Shown: one piece after another, positions 8,372 through 16,692 of the stretch | How the letters are laid out: the number at the start of each line of letters is the position of its first letter | Numbering within the stretch: position 1 is the first letter of the stretch | Source: Namhaeicola litoreus | Lineage (GTDB): Bacteria > Bacteroidota > Bacteroidia > Flavobacteriales > Flavobacteriaceae | Direction: 5' to 3' | DNA: 64,000 nucleotides | Assembly (NCBI RefSeq): GCF_042679565.1 | Contig: NZ_JBHTMY010000003.1 | Span: 62,001-126,000, forward strand | Made by a program: the position numbers and the translations under genes | The notes under the pieces: generated by a model | Database searches by the model: none | What the model was told of the DNA's origin: nothing | Seen by the model: only the letters and a program-made list of their open reading frames with translations

Positions 8372-9820
8372 ATGAAAAACTTTACTCCAAAAAAGAAAAA
8401 TAAATTTTATTTCCTTAGTGCCATGTTTCTTGGGCTATTCTTTGCTTCTTGTACCAGCACTCAAGGGGTATACTCTGATAATGACGGGATATATGGATCA
8501 TCTCCTACAAGAGTAGTTACTGCTGTTCAAGAGGTTCCCGGAGCAAATTACCAGCGTTATTTTGAAACTGAGGCAAACAATATTTATATAGAAGAGGACG
8601 ATATTTTTACGGATATAGATGGATATGTAGGATATTCCGATGCAGATCAAGCAGCTGTTCAGATTGAGGGTGATTACAATTACGGGAATACACCTTGGGG
8701 ATACAATGATAGTAATGTGTCTATTAACTTTCATATGGGATTTGGTTATGGTGGCTATTGGGGATATAATCCTTGGAGATGGGGTTATGGAGGCTATTGG
8801 GGTTGGAATGATCCTTGGTATGGATGGGGTTGGGGTTATCCAGGTTTCGGATGGGGTTATCCCGGATATGGCTGGGGCTATCCTGGTTATGGTTGGGGTT
8901 ATCCCGGATATGGTTGGGGTTATCCTATTTATCGCCCTCCTTATTATTCTGGATCTTATGGCAAAAGAAATAATTATCCTGTGCGGTATGCCAATAACGG
9001 AAATAGAACGGGGTACACAAGAACAAGTCAGTCAGCTTCTACAAGACCTAATATTTATAAAAATAGTGTAGCACAAAATGCCTCTTCAAATAGGTCAACT
9101 AATTACAGAAGAAGTTCGAGTAATGCTGTGAATAACAGTTATCAACGTTATAACCAGCAGAATTCAAACAGAAATACGAATGGTTATAATAGAAATTCCA
9201 ATTCAAGTCCTAGTTACAGTCCATCCATGGGGCGAAGTTCCGGATTTAGTCGAGGTAGCTCAGGAGGAATGAGAAGTTCTTCAGGAGGTAGAAGAAATGG
9301 TCCAAATGTGGTTTCAAATGACCAAGGCACTGTCGATCAAATTCAATCAAATTCAAGAAATTACAGAAGTACGGGTAGACCAGTAAACAGTGATTTTAAG
9401 AATACCTTAAATTCTTTGAGAAGCCAAAATGATAATGCATCTTCACTCACGAGATACGAATGGAGGAATGGACAAGCTTACCGTGTAAATTTGGATAATA
9501 CACAGAGACAGGAAATAGTGAATAAAATAAGAAATAATGTCGATCTTATAAATGAAGGACAAAATAGAAATTATTCAAATGGTCCAAATTCAAATAGGGC
9601 TAAGTCTTATAATTCAAAAAAGAATAGACAGAGCGTAGAAACGAGTAGCGCTAAATCAAATGTGAGTAGTCAAAAAAGTAGCCGTGCTACATCTGTTTCT
9701 AATAACAGTACTTCATCTCCGTCCAGAAATGCCTCTAGTGCTTCAAGTAGCAGATCATCTTCATCTGGAAGCAGTTATGCAAGAAGTAGCAGTGGAGGTG
9801 GATCTCGAACTAGACAATAA
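8372..9820 (+). CDS. Gly/Tyr/Trp-repeat and Ser/Asn-rich lipoprotein of unknown function
   Basis: Predicted lipoprotein of 482 residues: a signal sequence with lipobox LFFASC (cysteine near residue 27) and then a short acidic region. From about residue 115 to 190 the chain is very rich in Gly, Tyr, Trp and Pro, including five head-to-tail copies of the heptad GWGYPGY (DNA 8828-8932, 21-bp units). The rest, to residue 482, is low-complexity Ser/Asn/Arg/Tyr sequence ending in a Ser-Gly run. No enzyme domain is recognised. Such composition suits an extended, surface-exposed or matrix-associated protein. It is followed 32 bp later by a FadL-like outer-membrane protein. The function is unknown. 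Confidence 0.85.
   Translation: MKNFTPKKKNKFYFLSAMFLGLFFASCTSTQGVYSDNDGIYGSSPTRVVTAVQEVPGANYQRYFETEANNIYIEEDDIFTDIDGYVGYSDADQAAVQIEGDYNYGNTPWGYNDSNVSINFHMGFGYGGYWGYNPWRWGYGGYWGWNDPWYGWGWGYPGFGWGYPGYGWGYPGYGWGYPGYGWGYPIYRPPYYSGSYGKRNNYPVRYANNGNRTGYTRTSQSASTRPNIYKNSVAQNASSNRSTNYRRSSSNAVNNSYQRYNQQNSNRNTNGYNRNSNSSPSYSPSMGRSSGFSRGSSGGMRSSSGGRRNGPNVVSNDQGTVDQIQSNSRNYRSTGRPVNSDFKNTLNSLRSQNDNASSLTRYEWRNGQAYRVNLDNTQRQEIVNKIRNNVDLINEGQNRNYSNGPNSNRAKSYNSKKNRQSVETSSAKSNVSSQKSSRATSVSNNSTSSPSRNASSASSSRSSSSGSSYARSSSGGGSRTRQ
8828..8932 (+). repeat. Five tandem 21-bp in-frame repeats (GWGYPGY)
   Basis: Five consecutive 21-bp units encode GWGYPGF, three GWGYPGY and GWGYPIY inside the lipoprotein gene. The units differ mainly at third codon positions (ggt/ggc, cct/ccc), so the protein repeat is kept while the DNA drifts. 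Confidence 0.9.
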
Positions 9821-9852
9821 ATCAATTCTCTTTACAGATCAAAGAACAACGT

Positions 9853-11208
9853 ATGAAAAGATTTTTACTTATGATGTTGCTTGTGCCTATGTGGTCTCAA
9901 GCTCAAATTATTAGCTACGCAGATGGCGCAGCACTATTTTCAGGTGAAGATAATTATGGAACCGCAAGATTTGTGGGGATGAGTGGAGCCTTTGGGGCAC
10001 TTGGAGGTGATATGTCTGCTGTGGATATTAACCCCGCAGGACTAGGTGTTTTTAACAATACGAGCTTTTCTGGTAGTTTGAGCTATAGAAACAATAAAAA
10101 TTCTTCCAGTTTTTACGGTGAAGGAATTAGTAGTAAGGATGATAATTTTAATTTTTCCCAAATAGGTGTTGCTACCGTTTTTTACACAAATAATCCTACC
10201 GGATTTCAAAAAGTGGTTTTGGGTTTTAATTATAGCTTGGTAAGAGATTTTGATAATTCTTTTTTTGTGACTGGAAATAGTGGTGTTCCGGATTTTGTAG
10301 AAGATCCTTTTTTGAATTTTGACGATGATCCATTAAATAATGTTTATTATGACTTTGTTGATCAGCAAAATTTCAAGAATTATACCTTTGGATCTAACGA
10401 CCGATTCAGTTTTAGCATGGCGTCACAATACAATGATAATTTGTATTTGGGGATTAGTTTTAATTCCCATCAACTCGATTTTTATCAAAGAGCAGAGTTT
10501 TCAGAATTTAATAATGATGGATCAGGCAATACTTTAGACGCTTACCTTGATCAATACCTGGATGTGTACGGATATGGATTTAATTTTAGTGTAGGAGCGA
10601 TATTTAAGCCCATTGAAAGTCTCAGACTTGCTCTGGCATATAAATCACCTACCTGGTATGATATTTCAGAAAGATTTACTGAAGAATTAGAGATTTATCC
10701 CAGTAATACATCAGACGTTTATACGGAATATGGATCACCGAATTATTTTGATTATAGTATGAACACTCCTGGTGAGTTTACCGGTTCTGCGGCCTATATA
10801 TTTTCTAAATCAGGGTTGATCAGTTTCGACTATATTTATCGCGATTACCAAAACCTTTATTTAAAACCTTCCGGGGATTTTATAGAAGATAACAACTATA
10901 TCGAACAGAACTTAAAAGGCACCTCCTCTTTCCGGATAGGAACGGAGTGGATTTTTAGTAATTTGAGTTTTAGGGGAGGGTATAGGTTTGTGCAAAGTCC
11001 TTATGAAAATAGTTTTGTCAATGAAGATTATTCAGGGTATTCCTTGGGAATGGGAATTAAGTTTGGTAGATCGGTGGTTCTTGATTTTGCCTATGATCAA
11101 TTTAGCAGATCGTATGGTTATCGCTTTTTAAATATAGATGGAGTTGAACCCGCTGTCATTGATGAAGACATCTATAGAATTACTTCTTCGATGGTTTTTA
11201 CTTTCTGA
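9853..11208 (+). CDS. Outer-membrane beta-barrel protein, OmpP1/FadL-like
   Basis: Protein of 451 residues with a cleavable signal peptide (MKRFLLMMLLVPMWSQA, cut before Q). It begins with the pattern seen in Bacteroidota FadL/OmpP1-like porins: GTARFVGMSGAFGALGGDMSAVDINPAGLGVF, around residues 35-67. Alternating hydrophobic strands follow to the C-terminal ITSSMVFTF, a typical beta-signal ending in Phe. FadL proteins carry hydrophobic compounds across the outer membrane; the substrate here cannot be told. It lies 32 bp after the repeat lipoprotein, possibly in one transcript, and ends at a terminator at 11235. Confidence 0.85.
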   Translation: MKRFLLMMLLVPMWSQAQIISYADGAALFSGEDNYGTARFVGMSGAFGALGGDMSAVDINPAGLGVFNNTSFSGSLSYRNNKNSSSFYGEGISSKDDNFNFSQIGVATVFYTNNPTGFQKVVLGFNYSLVRDFDNSFFVTGNSGVPDFVEDPFLNFDDDPLNNVYYDFVDQQNFKNYTFGSNDRFSFSMASQYNDNLYLGISFNSHQLDFYQRAEFSEFNNDGSGNTLDAYLDQYLDVYGYGFNFSVGAIFKPIESLRLALAYKSPTWYDISERFTEELEIYPSNTSDVYTEYGSPNYFDYSMNTPGEFTGSAAYIFSKSGLISFDYIYRDYQNLYLKPSGDFIEDNNYIEQNLKGTSSFRIGTEWIFSNLSFRGGYRFVQSPYENSFVNEDYSGYSLGMGIKFGRSVVLDFAYDQFSRSYGYRFLNIDGVEPAVIDEDIYRITSSMVFTF

Positions 11209-11234
11209 TAAATAGCAATCTATAATATATTTAG

Positions 11235-11262
11235 GGCTTCAATAATTTGGAGCCTTTTTTAT
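11235..11262 (+). terminator. Terminator after the FadL-like gene
   Basis: Arms GGCTTC (11235-11240) and GGAGCC (11249-11254) form a 6-bp stem with one G-T pair and an 8-nt loop, followed by six T and an AT-rich tail. Confidence 0.7.
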
Positions 11263-11332
11263 TTTGTTAGTAAAAAAAGTGTTAAATTTAACATGGATTT
11301 TTTAAAATTATCTAACCTAAAAACCTTAATCA

Positions 11333-12109
11333 ATGAAAAAATTATTAGCATTTTTAACAGTACTATTATTTTTACTTTTGGTTTGGCGCGCATGGAGCTG
11401 GTATAAGGATACCGTAGTGTGTTGCGATGAAACAATCGTTGAAGAAGTAAAGGCTGTTGGACCTTTAGTGTTTGACTGTAATTCTGATACACCAATCACC
11501 AGTTCAGATTGGGCTTCAAGAAAAGCAGCAATTCTTTTAGAAAAAAAAGAGGGTGAAAAACTCTTGGTGGTTGCTCCGTACTTTGATGGAGAGACCAAAG
11601 AATTAGGCCTTGCCAGAGCAAAGAAACTCAGCGAATTGTTTGCAAACGAACTCAATTCTGAGGCAATTGAATTAGATGTGCGAGGACCATTGGGTGATTG
11701 CCAAGTAGCATTGTCAGACCCACTGCACAAAAGTATTTTTAAATGGGTAGTGCGAAATGAGAACGTGACGGAGCTTCACGACAAAGTATTTATCTATTTT
11801 GAATATGATAAAACAAAAGAAATAGATACAGAGAATGTTGTTAGATATCTTAGTGAGCTCATCGAAGAGGTAAAAGCGAGTGGTCAATCTTTGCACATTA
11901 CAGGTCATACAGACTATGATGGAGATGAAGACTATAATTACAATCTCGGATTAGAAAGAGCCGAAAGAGTAAAAAATTATCTCATCAGCAAAGGTGTGTC
12001 TGCCGAAAGAATAACGGTAGAATCTATGGGTAAAAAGGAACCGATCGCAGACAATACAACTGAAGAAGGCAAACAAAAAAACAGAAGAGTAGAAATTGAA
12101 ATAAAATAA
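11333..12109 (+). CDS. OmpA-family membrane-anchored protein
   Basis: Protein of 258 residues. An N-terminal hydrophobic helix (about 3-20, followed by RAWSWYKD) has no clear signal-peptidase site and may be an uncleaved anchor. Residues about 75-120 (LLVVAPYFDGETKELGLARAKKL) resemble a degenerate OmpA-like fold. Residues about 145-258 are a clear OmpA/MotB peptidoglycan-binding domain with FIYFEYDKTKEI, ITGHTDYDGDEDYNYNLGLERAERV and NRRVEIEIK. The family binds diaminopimelate of peptidoglycan. No beta-barrel is present. The next gene, 26 bp on, encodes a membrane-anchored helix-hairpin-helix protein, so the two are probably co-expressed. Confidence 0.85.
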   Translation: MKKLLAFLTVLLFLLLVWRAWSWYKDTVVCCDETIVEEVKAVGPLVFDCNSDTPITSSDWASRKAAILLEKKEGEKLLVVAPYFDGETKELGLARAKKLSELFANELNSEAIELDVRGPLGDCQVALSDPLHKSIFKWVVRNENVTELHDKVFIYFEYDKTKEIDTENVVRYLSELIEEVKASGQSLHITGHTDYDGDEDYNYNLGLERAERVKNYLISKGVSAERITVESMGKKEPIADNTTEEGKQKNRRVEIEIK

Positions 12110-12135
12110 ACTAACCAAATTTAAAACACAATATT

Positions 12136-12564
12136 ATGATTAGATTAGCAATAAATACAACAGCATGTGATGGTTCAGATGTTTTTTGGCCATGGTTATT
12201 ATGGCTCTTAGGTGCATTCTTGTTAGGATTGCTCTTGGGCTGGTTGTTGAAACAAATTTTTGGTGGAGACGGAGATTCTAAAATAGCAGCACCAATAGTA
12301 GCGGTTGATGCCGTGAAGGACGATCTCACAAAAATAGAAGGAATTGGTCCTAAAATTCAAGGATTACTTAATAATGACAGTATCTGGAGTTTTAAGCAAT
12401 TATCAGATACAAGTTCTTTGCGACTTCAAAGAATTCTGGATGCCGCAGGGCCTGCCTATACAATGCATAACCCAAGGACTTGGTCGGCACAAGCTAAACT
12501 AGCTGATGAAGGCAATTGGGAAGAATTGAAAATATGGCAAGAGCACCTAAAAGGAGGTGTGTAG
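12136..12564 (+). CDS. Membrane-anchored helix-hairpin-helix domain protein
   Basis: Protein of 142 residues with one strong membrane helix (about residues 14-35, WPWLLWLLGAFLLGLLLGWLL) followed by a short linker and a helix-hairpin-helix module (about 57-142) beginning DDLTKIEGIGPKIQGLLN. Related domains occur in proteins described as flap-endonuclease-like or DUF4332-type, but no nuclease residues are visible, so a nuclease function is not supported. The domain may bind nucleic acid or protein at the cytoplasmic face. It is paired with the OmpA-like gene (26 bp) and ends at a strong terminator. Confidence 0.8.
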   Translation: MIRLAINTTACDGSDVFWPWLLWLLGAFLLGLLLGWLLKQIFGGDGDSKIAAPIVAVDAVKDDLTKIEGIGPKIQGLLNNDSIWSFKQLSDTSSLRLQRILDAAGPAYTMHNPRTWSAQAKLADEGNWEELKIWQEHLKGGV

Positions 12565-12587
12565 TTATTAACTTAAATAGAAATCAA

Positions 12588-12619
12588 AAAAAGAGAGTCG
12601 TCATCAACTCTCTTTTTTT
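12588..12619 (+). terminator. Terminator after the helix-hairpin-helix gene
   Basis: Arms AAAAAGAGAGT (12588-12598) and ACTCTCTTTTT (12607-12617) with an 8-nt loop, ending in a run of seven T. Confidence 0.8.
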
Positions 12620-12623
12620 ATGC

Positions 12624-12655
12624 AAAAAAAAAGCTGTTCATAAAAACAGCCCTTT
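12624..12655 (-). terminator. Terminator for the minus-strand gene at 12699
   Basis: Read on the minus strand, arms GCTGTT (12650-12645) and AACAGC (12638-12633) enclose a 6-nt loop and are followed by nine T. It lies just downstream of the 104-residue gene. Confidence 0.75.
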
Positions 12656-12698
12656 TTCATTAATTAATTTCGAGTAATATTTAATTGTTTTCTATCGT

Positions 12699-13013
12699 TT
12701 AAAAAGCGAATCTCCAAAAATTTTTCCTTCCTGATCTGGGACTTTTTGCATTTTGTTGATTCAACATACTTCTCACATAATCACGACCTTTATCAGTGAT
12801 CTTCACATTTATTGAAAGAATTCGGTTATTTGAAATTCCAAACGCTTCCAAATTTCTCGGCTTTCGCTCCTCCTCAACAATCAAATGATTGCTCTTGAGA
12901 TACGCAACTGCCTCTTTAATCTTACTGTAATCTTCTTCCAAGACTGAAACATCAATAAAAGTTTCATTATCATTGGAGAGAAGTAATTCTAAAATGTTTC
13001 TTTCTATGATCAT
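12699..13013 (-). CDS. Small winged-helix-like protein, unknown function
   Basis: Protein of 104 residues. Residues 1-55 look like a winged-helix module (MIIERNILELLLSN, DVSVLEEDYSKIKEAVAYLKSNHLIVEEE), then ISNNRILSINVKITDKGRDYVRSML resembles the wing and last helix of MarR/PadR-like proteins. The tail is basic (RSGRKNFWRFAF). I cannot place it in a named family. It stands alone between two terminators and the divergent nhaC gene. A perfect 15-nt palindrome lies 18 nt upstream of its start codon and could be an operator. Confidence 0.7.
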   Translation of the reverse strand: MIIERNILELLLSNDNETFIDVSVLEEDYSKIKEAVAYLKSNHLIVEEERKPRNLEAFGISNNRILSINVKITDKGRDYVRSMLNQQNAKSPRSGRKNFWRFAF

Positions 13014-13321
13014 AGTAACGGGGGTTTTTTACTATACTTAGTATAGATGGGTGATTAATAAATTGGTTGCGTAAGGATATTGAAAAATTCTGATTTTTTT
13101 TTGAATTCGAGAATTTTAGCCCTTTTGAAACAGTAATATCATAATTGATGCAAGTAATATTTGCCATATCGCCATATTTCAATTATGATTTATGCCTGTT
13201 GGTAAACGATCAAAAAATGTAAAAAAGAAAAGGGATTTACTAGATTTTTAATATAAAATATCGGCATATTTTTTTTCTCATCGGGTTTTTGACTATTTTC
13301 AGCGGCAAAATAAAAGATTGA
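13014..13321. other. Divergent intergenic region before the winged-helix gene and nhaC
   Basis: 308 bp without a coding frame I can support. It holds the palindrome at 13032-13046 and is otherwise AT-rich. No clear TAnnTTTG promoter is seen; the stretch TTTTTGACTATTTTCA (near 13287-13302) is only a weak candidate for nhaC. Confidence 0.6.
13032..13046. promoter_or_regulatory. Perfect 15-nt palindrome, candidate operator
   Basis: CTATACT-T-AGTATAG has 7-bp arms around one central base. It lies 18 nt upstream of the start codon of the minus-strand winged-helix-like gene, where a repressor or autoregulator could bind. The arms are short and AT-rich, so chance is possible. Confidence 0.4.
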
Positions 13322-14767
13322 ATGGATACGAATATTATTAGGAATAAAGAGTTGAGCATATTTGAGGCATTTCTGCCTGTAATGGTACTGGTGGTTTTGT
13401 TGGCCTATAATGTTTTTGTATTTGGTGATGATGCGTTGAGCGGATCTAATCAGTTCATTTTATTAATGGGAGGAGCAATCGCTGCCATAGTTGGGTTTAG
13501 AAACAAAGTTACTTATGATCAGATGATTCATGAAGTTGCCAATAATTTGAAATCTACCACAGGAGCAATACTTATTCTGTTATTTGTAGGTGCCTTGGCA
13601 GGTACATGGCTGATCAGCGGAGTGATACCCACTATGATTTACTACGGACTGAAAATTTTAAATCCTACTTTCTTTCTTCCGGCAACGGTGGTTATTTGTG
13701 CAATAATCTCTATTGCAACAGGGAGCTCATGGACAACCTCTGCCACGGTGGGCATTGCTTTAATAGGAATTGGTGGGGCAATGGGAATTTCTCTAGGAAT
13801 GGTAGCTGGCGCAGTTTTGTCCGGTGCTTATTTTGGAGATAAAATGTCGCCTTTATCGGATACTACGAATCTTGCCCCTGCAATGGCTGGAACGGACCTA
13901 TTCACGCACATCAGATACATGGTTTATACGACAGTTCCATCTATTGTGATCACACTTATCATTTTTGTCATCTTAGGCTTGTTCGGGGATGTGAAAGGGG
14001 AAGCAGATACTACGGCCATTCTAGCGTCTATTGATGAGGCATTTTATATAAGTCCGTGGTTATTTCTTGTGCCGGCTACTGTCATTTTTCTAATTATAAG
14101 AAAGACTCAACCACTTGTGGCACTATTGATTGGTACCTTATTGGGAGCTGCCTTTGCGCTCATTTTCCAACCTGAAGTTGTCGCTCGTTTGGCCAATGTG
14201 GAAAAGCTAGATTTCAGATCAGCTTATATGGGCGTAATGAATGCAATGACTGTGGATACGGCCATAGAAACCTCTAATGAACAATTGAATGATCTCTTCA
14301 CGTCAGGAGGTATGGCAGGTATGTTGAGTACGATCTGGTTGATCATTTGTGCCATGGTTTTTGGTGGAATTATGGATGCCATTGGCGCTTTAGCAAAAAT
14401 CAGCAGTGCCATGTTGAGTATGGCAAATTCTGTTTTCGGTTTATTCTTTAGTACCACGGCCAGTTGTATTGTTTTAAATGTGACGGCAAGTGATCAATAT
14501 TTGGCCATTGTTGTTCCTGGGAAAATGTTTAGCAAGGCTTACGCCCTTAAAGGATTAGCTCCGGAAAATCTGAGTAGAACTTTAGAAGACTCCGGTACGG
14601 TTACCTCAGTGCTTGTACCTTGGAATACCTGCGGGGCCTATCAATCTAAAGTTCTGGGCGTTGGGGTACAGGATTATTTTGTCTATGCGATTTTTAATTA
14701 TCTCAGTCCGATTATGACCTTATTCTTTGCAGCATTTCAGATCAAAATTAGAAAGTTGGTAGACTAG
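13322..14767 (+). CDS. nhaC: Na+/H+ antiporter, NhaC family
   Basis: Membrane protein of 481 residues with about eleven helices, of the NhaC/ion-transporter superfamily. Supporting segments are ATGSSWTTSATVGIALIGIG and GAYFGDKMSPLSDTTNLAPA around residues 150-190, which form the conserved core of NhaC, and SRTLEDSGTVTSVLVPWNTCGAY near residue 420, also typical. It exchanges Na+ for H+ at the inner membrane, important for a marine organism. It is a stand-alone gene; the convergent ndpA-like gene ends 4 bp downstream. Ion specificity (Na+/H+ versus malate/lactate variants of the family) is not certain. Confidence 0.9.
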   Translation: MDTNIIRNKELSIFEAFLPVMVLVVLLAYNVFVFGDDALSGSNQFILLMGGAIAAIVGFRNKVTYDQMIHEVANNLKSTTGAILILLFVGALAGTWLISGVIPTMIYYGLKILNPTFFLPATVVICAIISIATGSSWTTSATVGIALIGIGGAMGISLGMVAGAVLSGAYFGDKMSPLSDTTNLAPAMAGTDLFTHIRYMVYTTVPSIVITLIIFVILGLFGDVKGEADTTAILASIDEAFYISPWLFLVPATVIFLIIRKTQPLVALLIGTLLGAAFALIFQPEVVARLANVEKLDFRSAYMGVMNAMTVDTAIETSNEQLNDLFTSGGMAGMLSTIWLIICAMVFGGIMDAIGALAKISSAMLSMANSVFGLFFSTTASCIVLNVTASDQYLAIVVPGKMFSKAYALKGLAPENLSRTLEDSGTVTSVLVPWNTCGAYQSKVLGVGVQDYFVYAIFNYLSPIMTLFFAAFQIKIRKLVD

Positions 14768-14771
14768 GGTG

Positions 14772-15824
14772 TTAACTTTCTTCGTTGTAATACACCTTGT
14801 AGTACTTCATTTTTTTCTCTTCATCAAAACCGTTTTCAAGGTATTCTGCCGCTGCATCGGGTGCATCGATATCCAGTTTAATTTGGATATGGGTGTCTAG
14901 TTTTATTTCAGTTTTAAATTTCTGTTTTTGTTTTTTTACAACAAGCTCAGATACATGAAATTGATTTAAGACAACCATTTCTCTATCATTTTCATAGTTC
15001 TTTTTGAACTCATCAAATAAATCTTCTTGTCCCACTGAAGTTTCAAAAAGATTTTTCTTAAAATCGTGAATATTTACCGTGTCATTTTCTTTAAAATAAT
15101 CTACAGTTTTTGCCAGGAAATTACCTTGTTCTTTGGTGCCAAATTCTTTCTTTAAGATATCTCCGGCAAATTCTTTACAAAGATCTAAATAGGTCATGGT
15201 ATGAAAATTCTTGTCGTTTGCATATTTCACATGTAGAAAGTTTTTCAACCAATACTGGGCATCATAATTATTGTTGTCTACACTCAAAACAGGAAAACCT
15301 TGCTCGTCGGAATAATTGATAATCAAGCATCCTTTGTCTATTTTTTTTGTACTGATTCCTTTCTGAACTGCTACATCGTAACTGCCATCTTGCAAATAGG
15401 TCTGAAAAAAGTCTAATTTATTTTCAACTTTGAAAATACCGATCGCACTGGTGAGAACATCATTAAATTCAACATCATTAAAATATACCACAATCACATC
15501 CCCCGTTTTAATATTGGCAGAATTTGACTGCTCATATAAATGTTTGACTATATTCTTGGAAACATCGATAAATAAGGATTCATCCGCAAATAATTGTTTG
15601 CTGTAACTGTACAATTCATTTAAATTGATGTCTGCATGATGATCAAATCGATAACTTTCAGCCAAATTCATAAATGGTTTGAGTAGAAAAGGTAACATTA
15701 ACTGGTAACTGTCTTCGTCAAAGACTACAGCGCTTTCGGAAAAAGCATTTTTTGTGTCGTTAAACTTATTTCCAACTTTATGTAAAATCAGTTGTGAAAT
15801 AACAGATTTCTGTCTTTTGATCAT
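14772..15824 (-). CDS. 37-kDa nucleoid-associated protein, NdpA/YejK-like
   Basis: Soluble protein of 350 residues matching the nucleoid-associated NdpA family common in Bacteroidota. Typical features are the start MIKRQKSVISQLILHKVGN, a conserved region near residue 120 (GDVIVVYFNDVEF) and the C-terminal half with the long charged segment FLAKTVDYFKENDTVNIHDF. E. coli YejK binds the nucleoid, but no function is established in this phylum. It is a single gene, convergent with nhaC. The assignment rests on overall similarity remembered for the family, with no catalytic motifs expected. Confidence 0.8.
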   Translation of the reverse strand: MIKRQKSVISQLILHKVGNKFNDTKNAFSESAVVFDEDSYQLMLPFLLKPFMNLAESYRFDHHADINLNELYSYSKQLFADESLFIDVSKNIVKHLYEQSNSANIKTGDVIVVYFNDVEFNDVLTSAIGIFKVENKLDFFQTYLQDGSYDVAVQKGISTKKIDKGCLIINYSDEQGFPVLSVDNNNYDAQYWLKNFLHVKYANDKNFHTMTYLDLCKEFAGDILKKEFGTKEQGNFLAKTVDYFKENDTVNIHDFKKNLFETSVGQEDLFDEFKKNYENDREMVVLNQFHVSELVVKKQKQKFKTEIKLDTHIQIKLDIDAPDAAAEYLENGFDEEKKMKYYKVYYNEES

Positions 15825-15982
15825 ATTCTTGAGGCTAAAAATAAATAGATTCGAAGAAAGGTAAAAAAATAGTTATACTTCATTTTTTTTCTTCAGAAAC
15901 GAATTGGCAATATTAAAACTCCTACTTTAATTATCCTAAAAAAAGAAAAAAGATTCTAGAAATAGGTCTTCATCAATAGAAA

Positions 15983-16582
15983 CTATAAGTTTAATTTTAA
16001 TTGAGGTTCAAACAATTTGAAGCTTTTTCGATGATGCGGACTGATGCCGTTTATTTCTATCGCACTGCGATGTTCTTTGGTAGGATAACCTTTGTTTTTT
16101 TGCCAATTATAAGCTGGAAAGGATTCATGCAGCTCAGTCATATAGGCGTCTCTATATGTTTTAGCTAAAATAGATGCAGCGGCTATGTTGAGGTACTTTC
16201 CATCACCTTTGACAATTGTCTTATGGGGTATAATGCTGTATCTTTTGAATCGATTTCCATCCACAGCGATAAACTCGGGGACGGTTTCTAGCCCTTCCAA
16301 TGATCTGTGCATGGCGAGGATGGATGCATTGAGAATATTGATTTTATCAATTTCTTCCTGATAAACATATGCTACATGCCATGCAATTGCCTCCTTTTCA
16401 ATGATTTCTTTCAATTCCAACCTTTGCGTTTCTTTTAGCTGCTTGGAATCGTTTAAGAAGGGATGTTCAAAGCCTTTTGGAAGTATAACAGCACTGGCTA
16501 CAACGGGTCCGGCCAGACAACCTCTTCCGGCTTCATCCGTACCGGCCTCAAGTAAAAACTCAGAATATCTCGCTTTTAGCAT
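15983..16582 (-). CDS. rnhB: Ribonuclease HII
   Basis: Endoribonuclease of 199 residues that cuts the RNA strand of RNA-DNA hybrids and starts removal of single ribonucleotides from DNA. Catalytic motifs are visible: AGTDEAGRGCLAGPVVASAVIL near residue 13 (adjacent Asp and Glu), VDGN around residue 110, and AAASILAKTYRDAYM around 134-148 containing the third acidic side chain region. Length is normal. It is divergent from the porin gene at 16693, with a 110-bp shared region. Confidence 0.96.
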   Translation of the reverse strand: MLKARYSEFLLEAGTDEAGRGCLAGPVVASAVILPKGFEHPFLNDSKQLKETQRLELKEIIEKEAIAWHVAYVYQEEIDKINILNASILAMHRSLEGLETVPEFIAVDGNRFKRYSIIPHKTIVKGDGKYLNIAAASILAKTYRDAYMTELHESFPAYNWQKNKGYPTKEHRSAIEINGISPHHRKSFKLFEPQLKLNL

Positions 16583-16644
16583 CTGTGCAATTTATAAAAT
16601 TGTAGGAAAATGAAAATACTGTGCAAGCATTTTATTTCAACAGA

Positions 16645-16672
16645 TTTAATTTCTTTAAAAATTCTACCTTTG
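16645..16672 (+). promoter_or_regulatory. Promoter of the porin gene
   Basis: TACCTTTG at 16665-16672 matches TAnnTTTG. The upstream element is weak (TTTA at 16645-16648, about 16 nt away). The expected start near 16679 lies only about 14 nt before the ATG at 16693, which argues against any start further upstream. Confidence 0.5.
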
Positions 16673-16692
16673 CCTTTTGCAAAATACACAAT

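Noticed and set aside
8640..9071. 143-codon frame inside the GWGYPGY lipoprotein gene
   Set aside because: It is an out-of-frame reading of the repeat codons; the lipoprotein frame has signal peptide, lipobox and full length.
16621..16692. N-terminal extension of the porin gene
   Set aside because: It overlaps the TACCTTTG promoter element and would bury the signal peptide.
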